Source: Echinostoma caproni | Taxonomy: Eukaryota > Platyhelminthes > Trematoda > Plagiorchiida > Echinostomatidae | Length of the DNA: 14,201 bases | Reading direction: 5' to 3' | Assembly (NCBI GenBank): GCA_900618425.1 | Contig: UZAN01055772.1 | Location: forward strand, 1 to 14,201 | In this document: piece by piece, positions 9,700 through 14,201 of the stretch | Layout: every line of letters begins with the position of its first letter | Position numbering within the stretch: the stretch's first letter is position 1 | Translations under genes and position numbers: made by a program | The notes under the pieces: generated by a model | What the model was told of the DNA's origin: nothing | Database searches by the model: none | Seen by the model: only the letters and a program-made list of their open reading frames with translations

Positions 9700-10030
9700 A
9701 TCAGGCAATGTATGTATGCTTGTGGGGTTTGTTGTGCATATGTTTGGTTGGGTGCGTATGTGTCTACATGCGCACCCACTGGATTGGTTTGCTCGTGCTT
9801 ATTTGTCCCTGCGCGTCAGTTGCTAACCGCGGTACGCATGACAGTCTTGTCAATCGATAACGCAAAAGTAAGACAAACGTGTTTGTCGTTTGGGCTTAGA
9901 TGCTGATAGGGGATCTGTGTTTTCTTCACTCGTTCCCTCGCTGACAAACACATATCTCATTGGGGTACGGTAACGTGTGCGCAACCGTCTGTGTGTGAGT
10001 GTGCTTACGTTTGTGCGAATAGGTGCGTAA
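9700..10030. repeat. TG/CA-rich, GC-elevated island
   Basis: The sequence is dominated by short alternating purine-pyrimidine runs: TGTATGTATG, TGTGCATATG, GTGCGTATGTGT near the left, and GTGTGCGCAA, GTGTGTGAGTGTG near 9975-10005. It stands out from the AT-rich intron on both sides. It is not a clean microsatellite, more a decayed TG array or a composite. Such runs can adopt Z-DNA. The open frames here (plus 9691-9906, minus 9850-10086) are side effects of the skewed composition; neither peptide looks like a real protein. Confidence 0.6.
9749..9778. repeat. GC-rich 13-bp hairpin with GTCT loop
   Basis: Arms TGGGTGCGTATGT (9749-9761) and ACATGCGCACCCA (9766-9778) are complementary except for one T/G position, which would be a G-U pair in RNA. 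The loop is GTCT. It lies within the TG-rich island. Confidence 0.8.
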
Positions 10031-10271
10031 GACCTAAGAAGTTCAATTTTTTCAGGTTCAAGTGGGCCAGTGAATTGTAAACTCAACCATGTTTTTTATC
10101 CATTCTTGGAATTTGGTTTTTTATATGATGGTGTTCACGTGGAAAAAGATGACCAATGTACATTTTCCCGTTTTTTCGTCATCTTGTTAGGTGTTCTTTT
10201 CGTTTCTCGTTGATTTCCTACCCGGTGTCCCTATCTTCAATCGATACTTCGAGAAAGGGATCGAGTTGCGA

Positions 10272-10301
10272 TAGGAGATTCACCTCAATGCCAATCTCCT
10301 A
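10272..10301. repeat. 9-bp inverted repeat, 12-nt loop
   Basis: TAGGAGATT (10272-10280) and AATCTCCTA (10293-10301) are perfectly complementary. It is a small intronic hairpin just beyond the TG-rich island and has no terminator-like context. Confidence 0.6.
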
Positions 10302-11882
10302 GTTAACCAGAAAAAGCTATAGAAAATATATAGATCAAAATTATTATTACAATTAGTTACACTGTCTTTTATTAATTTTAAAACGAGAACTGTTTTGACG
10401 ATAAAGTTAGGCTTTGAATAATATAACCTAACGAAGGCTAGTTTAATCATCCGAAGTTCATAACGATGTTCAAGGTTCCTGGTTCATGAAACGACAAAAC
10501 ACATGAAAGTCTGCTAGATCACCAACGGTCATGGATAATTATTTCGCTAAAATCATAGTGGGCTCATCTGCATGTTGCAATCTAGTTCGAAGGCCAGACT
10601 ATTCCGACAATAATACATATGGGCTCTCTAACATCCTCACAAGTGTTTTTGGTAGAAAATTATCCAAGAACAAAAGTTACTTATTGGGCGAAATCGGGAA
10701 CAGCCAGTTTCTCAATTAATTATGCCTATCCAATAAACCGTTATTTCAAACGTTAAACGTATCCCTAATAGGTTCTAGATTTTAACCACAAAAGTATGAT
10801 CAATACGGATTCACTGTATATAAAGTTTTCTCAAAGTACTGAGAATGACCAGTTTTTCTGTGGGAGATTGTTCCCCATACACCAAATCTTAACAAAACTA
10901 AATCGGGCGATCTGCAACAACCTTCAACACGTCTTTACTCAAATTCATCCAAAAGGTATATGATTGATAAAAATAAAGTTGCTGGCACATGTATTCCCTA
11001 TTCGAACCTAGATGTTGTTAAATGTGATCAGCCTCTGCAATCATTGCCAAAACCTTTAACACTCAGTTTTACTTGAATGTATTATTAGGGAGATTCGCAC
11101 TATAATTGGTCTTGCGTGATGTATATTTTACGGTCTACACGTTCTCTTATCGGCATAAATGAGATGTGCCAGATTATAGAAATCCATCAATTTATTTGTT
11201 TCTGGATCATTTGGAGCGAGATGCTTATGAATCGAGGTTTTCGATTCTCCTTAAACGAAAGTTTTTGGGTATCAGAGTATGTGGTTGTTCAGGCTATTCA
11301 AAATCAGTCTGTTTTTCTACTAATGGAAATTTCATGTCCTTTCTCGTGTGGTTCAACATGCTCAGATGTACAAAGACTAGTGGTGACGCAATACATCAAT
11401 CCTTAACAGAATTCCAATGGACGTTTTGTTTGTACCACAGGAAGTCTGAGAATCCACAAGTATTTCGTATTATTTAAGGCACTACATGATGGGAGCTGCT
11501 TGTGGATTTGAATAATCCATCTGCCCAAGGTGTGACTTTTTTCGTTTTGACATTGAGACTGATAATAATCAGTGGTAGACAGCTGCTGTGTCTTTCGGAT
11601 CAATTTCACCTCCCAGCTAGTGGTCAGGTCACCACTGAACCGGGTTCCTCATATCTATAGGTTTTAATCTTTCTGCTGCTCATGACACAATGATGTGTAA
11701 TAAAAAAGCATGGACCACCGCAAGTTGCAACACAATTGTGGTTTGAAATTTTCCTCCCCAATTAACTGTTTACTATTGCATGATCATGAAATTCACTGTT
11801 TGCCGCTCAATCATATGTCTCATTTGAATAAACCGGTAGAAATCAGGATAATTATGTAGCATCTTTGATGCATGAGTTCTTT
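10302..11882. other. Intronic sequence without recognised gene
   Basis: AT-rich sequence with several open frames of 60-103 codons (10531-10719, 11116-11406, 11166-11477 plus, 11403-11609 minus). They overlap one another, have no recognisable motifs and are not joined to PMCA homology. Near 11613-11645 a short stretch faintly recalls a tRNA-like A box and a GGTTC, but the spacing is wrong for a tRNA or SINE. Confidence 0.55.
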
Positions 11883-11913
11883 TATCTAATGATATGATAT
11901 GATATCTAATGAT
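11883..11913. repeat. Direct repeat TATCTAATGAT, 20-bp period
   Basis: TATCTAATGAT occurs at 11883-11893 and again at 11903-11913, separated by ATGATATGA. Each copy carries a CTAAT that fits the branch-point consensus, but they lie about 95-120 nt upstream of the exon 2 acceptor, which is far for branch-point use. Confidence 0.6.
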
Positions 11914-11959
11914 TTCTTCAAGGAACCATTTTATGTTGTGTTTTCTCGGTGATAACCAG

Positions 11960-12005
11960 TTGCCTATTCACACTCATTTCCCCAAACCACTGTTTGTGTT
12001 ATCAG
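11960..12005 (+). other. Splice acceptor region of PMCA exon 2
   Basis: A moderately pyrimidine-rich stretch (CACTCATTTCCCC... CTGTTTGTGTTATCAG) ends in CAG at 12003-12005. Homology to PMCA begins in the codon split by this junction. The pyrimidine tract is interrupted by purines and the branch point is not obvious. Confidence 0.85.
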
Positions 12006-12179
12006 GCATATCGACTCGCGAACTTACCCAACGAAGAGACGCCTTTGGGACCAACATTATTCCACCCACCCCACCTAAAAGCTTTCTACAACTGATGTGG
12101 GAAGCCTTGCAAGACGTTACCCTCATTGTCCTCATGGTTGCTGCCGCAGTCTCCCTCCTCCTAGCCTTGTACAGCAAAT
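12006..12179 (+). CDS. ATP2B: PMCA calcium ATPase, second coding exon with first transmembrane helix
   Basis: This 174-nt exon continues the PMCA N-terminus. It follows the acceptor ...GTTATCAG at 12004-12005 and stops at a consensus GTGAGT donor at 12180. Both borders are phase 1. The base G at 1297 plus GC at 12006-12007 make the Gly codon that completes ...SPTDG/ISTREL, so the join to exon 1 is exact. The translation contains [18 protein letters not shown], then [20 protein letters not shown] and a hydrophobic run [12 protein letters not shown]. This is the end of the cation-ATPase N-terminal domain followed by membrane helix M1; the string [15 protein letters not shown] is a PMCA hallmark. 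Residues are about 61-118 of the protein. The actuator domain, the phosphorylation site DKTGT, the nucleotide-binding domain and the C-terminal calmodulin-binding region are not in the window. Conceptual translation past the donor gives only about 25 further residues before a stop, as expected for intron sequence. Confidence 0.95.
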
Positions 12180-12185
12180 GTGAGT
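12180..12185 (+). other. Splice donor of PMCA exon 2
   Basis: AAAT|GTGAGT is a near-consensus donor directly after the codons for ...LALYSK at the end of membrane helix M1. It is phase 1. The matching acceptor is not in the window. Confidence 0.88.
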
Positions 12186-12531
12186 CATGTCTCTGTTTAA
12201 AACGGTCCGACAAAATCGATTGCATACCAATATTTTCGTACTGTCTCCATTTTTGAGGTGAAATTTGTCGCCCTGTTCTGTGTTTAATATAGTGAAGGGA
12301 GATATAAACTAAGATACTATATTACAGTTACTAATTTACGGTTTTGTATGCTAGTCAAAGTATTAAACTAATGATTGGCAATTATTTGGTATCTGATATA
12401 TGAAGAGAGAAAACAAAAGTTTCAAAGTTTGAACTACTTCTTTACAATAAATCTTCAGCTTTCCGTTTGTTTGAAAGCAAATAGTTTGTTTCGCTGGTTA
12501 CTGTAAAAATTACCTAAGAAGATCTCCGTTC
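12180..12531 (+). other. Start of the next PMCA intron
   Basis: AT-rich sequence follows the exon 2 donor. Nothing coding or structural is seen beyond the donor itself. Confidence 0.7.
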
Positions 12532-13008
12532 TTGAAATTTGTGATTGGCCTCATTCATTTGTATCTAAGCAATAAGCTGTTATTTAGCGTTCCATTTGTG
12601 CACACACCAGCTGATGTATTTTTCAAGGGGGGACATACGCTACCAAATCAGGCACTGAGGGTGTGTTATCAACTATATCTGTTTTACTCAGAAGTAAAAC
12701 AGCAACCGACAGTGATATTTCAGAGGAGATCATACCAAGTTACCGTACCTGGCCCATCCACTTGGAGGATACCTGAGAGTTCACGGTATTTGATAATCGG
12801 TCTTTCTAGCACTGCCCGCGTCTGGTGTCAAAATCACGAGTTTTATGAGGCTGGACGATATAGATTGGCTACAAATAATCAACTTTTTTTCCATCGAAAC
12901 GATCACACTACATTATACGATAGCAATTGGTCTATAACTTATTGTATGGGTGTGAGGAAGTTAACGGAAGAAATTGCCGCAGTCGATTTTTCCCGGTTGC
13001 CCGATTAG
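12532..13008 (+). other. Unexplained 158-codon open frame (possible exon or decayed element)
   Basis: An uninterrupted + frame runs over 474 bases to TAG at 13006-13008. It is the longest open frame in the window and is less AT-rich than its flanks. It opens with TTG and has no ATG until about codon 140, so it is not a normal stand-alone gene. Acceptor-like sites occur inside it (TTTTACTCAG at 12691; TATTTCAG at 12723), and a donor-like GTGAGG lies at 12952, so an internal exon of about 230-260 nt is conceivable. The peptide is mixed and protein-like (for example VTVPGPSTWRIPESSRYLII; YRLATNNQLFFHRNDHTTLY), without transmembrane or catalytic motifs that I recognise. It does not match the PMCA region expected after helix M1. 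It could be a remnant of a transposon or chance. Confidence 0.3.
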
Positions 13009-14152
13009 AGCCCAAGCGATGATAAATGCTAACGGTTCGCATCCCCATGAAATACGTCTCAAAATGGAAACCGATGATAGGAATGTTGTGAAAATTAACG
13101 GTGAACTGCCAAAAACGCAAAGAAAGATATCTAAGCTAAACACATTCTAAAACAGGATAATTGCGTCCCAAGGAACAACTCCGAATCAGCGGTTAAAAGG
13201 GTCTAACAGTTTGTTCGTCTGCTTTGTCGCTACACATAGAATCCATTATTCTGCTACTATCTACATAATTTTTTGAAAACCGGATACTGTGTTTATGTGA
13301 GCGCACCCAGAATACAATCTGAATAAAATGCTCTTAGTACTGTAATTCCCCTAGTGAGTGGAAGAACTTCGCATACGTTAGGAAGAGTTGAATGATACCT
13401 GTTATGTTAGATTTCCATTATTATTGCTGTCTCGTTGCTATCATGCTTGTTCGAAAATCTATTATAAATGTTTATATGTATCCATTGAATCCAAGAAGAG
13501 CTGAGTATACTTACGTCGACAGCGATTATTTTCGGTGGTATGCCAGTCAGTGCCGTGACCCATGCGGAGTCCTTTCTATTTTCATCAATTCGTCTGTACC
13601 TTTTTCATCTGCGTTGTTTAAAATATAAATAATATGAGATCACCCTATTGGTTTTACAGATAACTGAGCGGTTGTTTGACCACTTGCAATATAAAGATAC
13701 GGAGATCTAATCAGGATGGCTGTGAATCACTTATCATACAAGTAATACGGAAATGAATTACGCATGTCAAAATGTATCTCGCAATACTGTTCATGTTTTC
13801 TGGATGCGAGCAGTAGTAGAGCAGTTTGAAGTCACAGCATTTAGCTGCTAGGCTGTGAAAACTGAATGGAGAATAACAACTGCTGTTGTACACTTGCTAA
13901 TTCATTAAACTAAAAAACAGCTTGTATTTTAAATCATATATATTTGAGAATATTGTAACATCAGCTCTTCTTAGATGTAACTAAACTGCTCAAACAATTG
14001 TTTTATTGGGGGATTTTCACCTGTAGAAGCCGGCTTTCAATTCACGGTTGCATTCAGAAATGCGGTTCAGATTGACAAATTATTGGATTATTTAGGAATG
14101 TGCCCTGTTTGTTCGGTTTCATGATCACTGGAGTAGACCTTGATCTGTTCTC

Positions 14153-14154
<2 letters not shown>
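13009..14154. other. Intronic sequence without recognised gene
   Basis: Mostly AT-rich. Around 13500-13590 a GC-richer patch is open in more than one frame. On the minus strand it contains a near-perfect donor (GTCGAC|GTAAGTATA, GT at about 13517-13516), but no exon identity can be given. I see no PMCA exon here; the sequence expected next (the loop before helix M2 with a GWIEG-like motif) is absent. Confidence 0.5.

Positions 14155-14201
<47 letters not shown>
14155..14201. repeat. (TA)n microsatellite at the right edge
   Basis: Forty-seven bases of uninterrupted TA run to the end of the window, so the true length is unknown. Such arrays commonly interrupt short-read assemblies. Confidence 0.95.

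Larger units (their letters stand above)
1298..12005 (+). other. PMCA intron between first and second coding exons (~10.7 kb)
   Basis: The intron runs from GTAAGC at 1298 to the AG at 12004-12005 and is phase 1. Its length is accounted for partly by a roughly 2-kb RTE insertion (4268-6233). It also holds a palindrome cluster and TA microsatellite at its 5' end and a TG-rich island near 9.7-10.0 kb. I found no additional PMCA exon inside it: exon 1 and exon 2 are contiguous in the conserved protein sequence with nothing missing between SPTDG and ISTREL. Confidence 0.9.

Noticed and set aside
9691..10086. Open frames on both strands in the TG-rich island, including a Cys-rich peptide
   Set aside because: Cys/Val richness follows from TGT/GTG codons in TG-rich DNA; no conserved spacing.
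10583..10600. AGTTCGAAGG, B-box-like
   Set aside because: No A box at the right distance and no acceptor stem; it lies in ordinary AT-rich sequence.
11116..11477. Two overlapping open frames of 96 and 103 codons
   Set aside because: They overlap in different frames, have no recognisable motif, and sit in an intron; most likely chance.
11610..11645. AGCTAGTGGTCAGG ... GGGTTCC, reminiscent of tRNA A and B boxes of a SINE
   Set aside because: The two boxes are too close together, the B box is incomplete, and no cloverleaf can be drawn.
12932..13143. Two minus-strand frames at the end of the 158-codon block
   Set aside because: Short, overlapping each other and the plus frame; no recognisable features.
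1..14201. CRISPR array, bacterial operon or phage structure
   Set aside because: No regularly spaced repeats or ribosome-binding sites; the content is clearly eukaryotic with introns and a LINE.

Overview
The window is a piece of a eukaryotic, AT-rich, intron-rich nuclear genome, most likely from a flatworm and probably a digenean trematode. Three things point there: exons with canonical GT/AG borders separated by a very long intron, AT-rich non-coding sequence with (TA)n and (TAGA)n microsatellites, and an RTE-type LINE whose reverse transcriptase and tail closely resemble the RTE elements I know from schistosomes and liver flukes. The species cannot be named from the sequence alone.

The one confident host gene is a plasma-membrane calcium-transporting ATPase (PMCA, ATP2B family) on the + strand. 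Its N-terminal coding exon ends at 1297 and reads best from the ATG at 1116, provided the single ambiguous base N at 1142 is spurious. Its second coding exon is 12006-12179. Together they encode about the first 118 residues, ending at the end of the first transmembrane helix, against a family length of roughly 1,100-1,250 residues. The phase-1 junction joins exactly. The rest of the gene lies beyond the right edge.

Region by region: 1-1115 lies upstream of the PMCA start. It holds a 32-nt perfect hairpin that extends imperfectly to 51 nt, a TAGA microsatellite, and a GC-richer block at about 380-690 with a possible minus-strand exon of unknown identity. Positions 1298-12005 are one intron of about 10.7 kb. 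Near its 5' end is a dense cluster of perfect palindromes (1399-1502) followed by (TA)15. At 4268-6233 it carries a 5'-truncated, heavily mutated RTE retrotransposon in the same orientation as the gene, bracketed by a candidate 8-bp target-site duplication. Near 9700-10030 is a TG/CA-rich block containing a strong hairpin. Positions 12180-14201 belong to the next PMCA intron. They contain an unexplained 158-codon open frame without a usable ATG (12532-13008) and end inside a (TA)n array.

Nothing here forms a multi-gene system. The items most worth a second look are the frame-breaking N in the PMCA first exon, the palindrome cluster beside its donor, the two unidentified coding-like blocks, and the structured TG-rich island.
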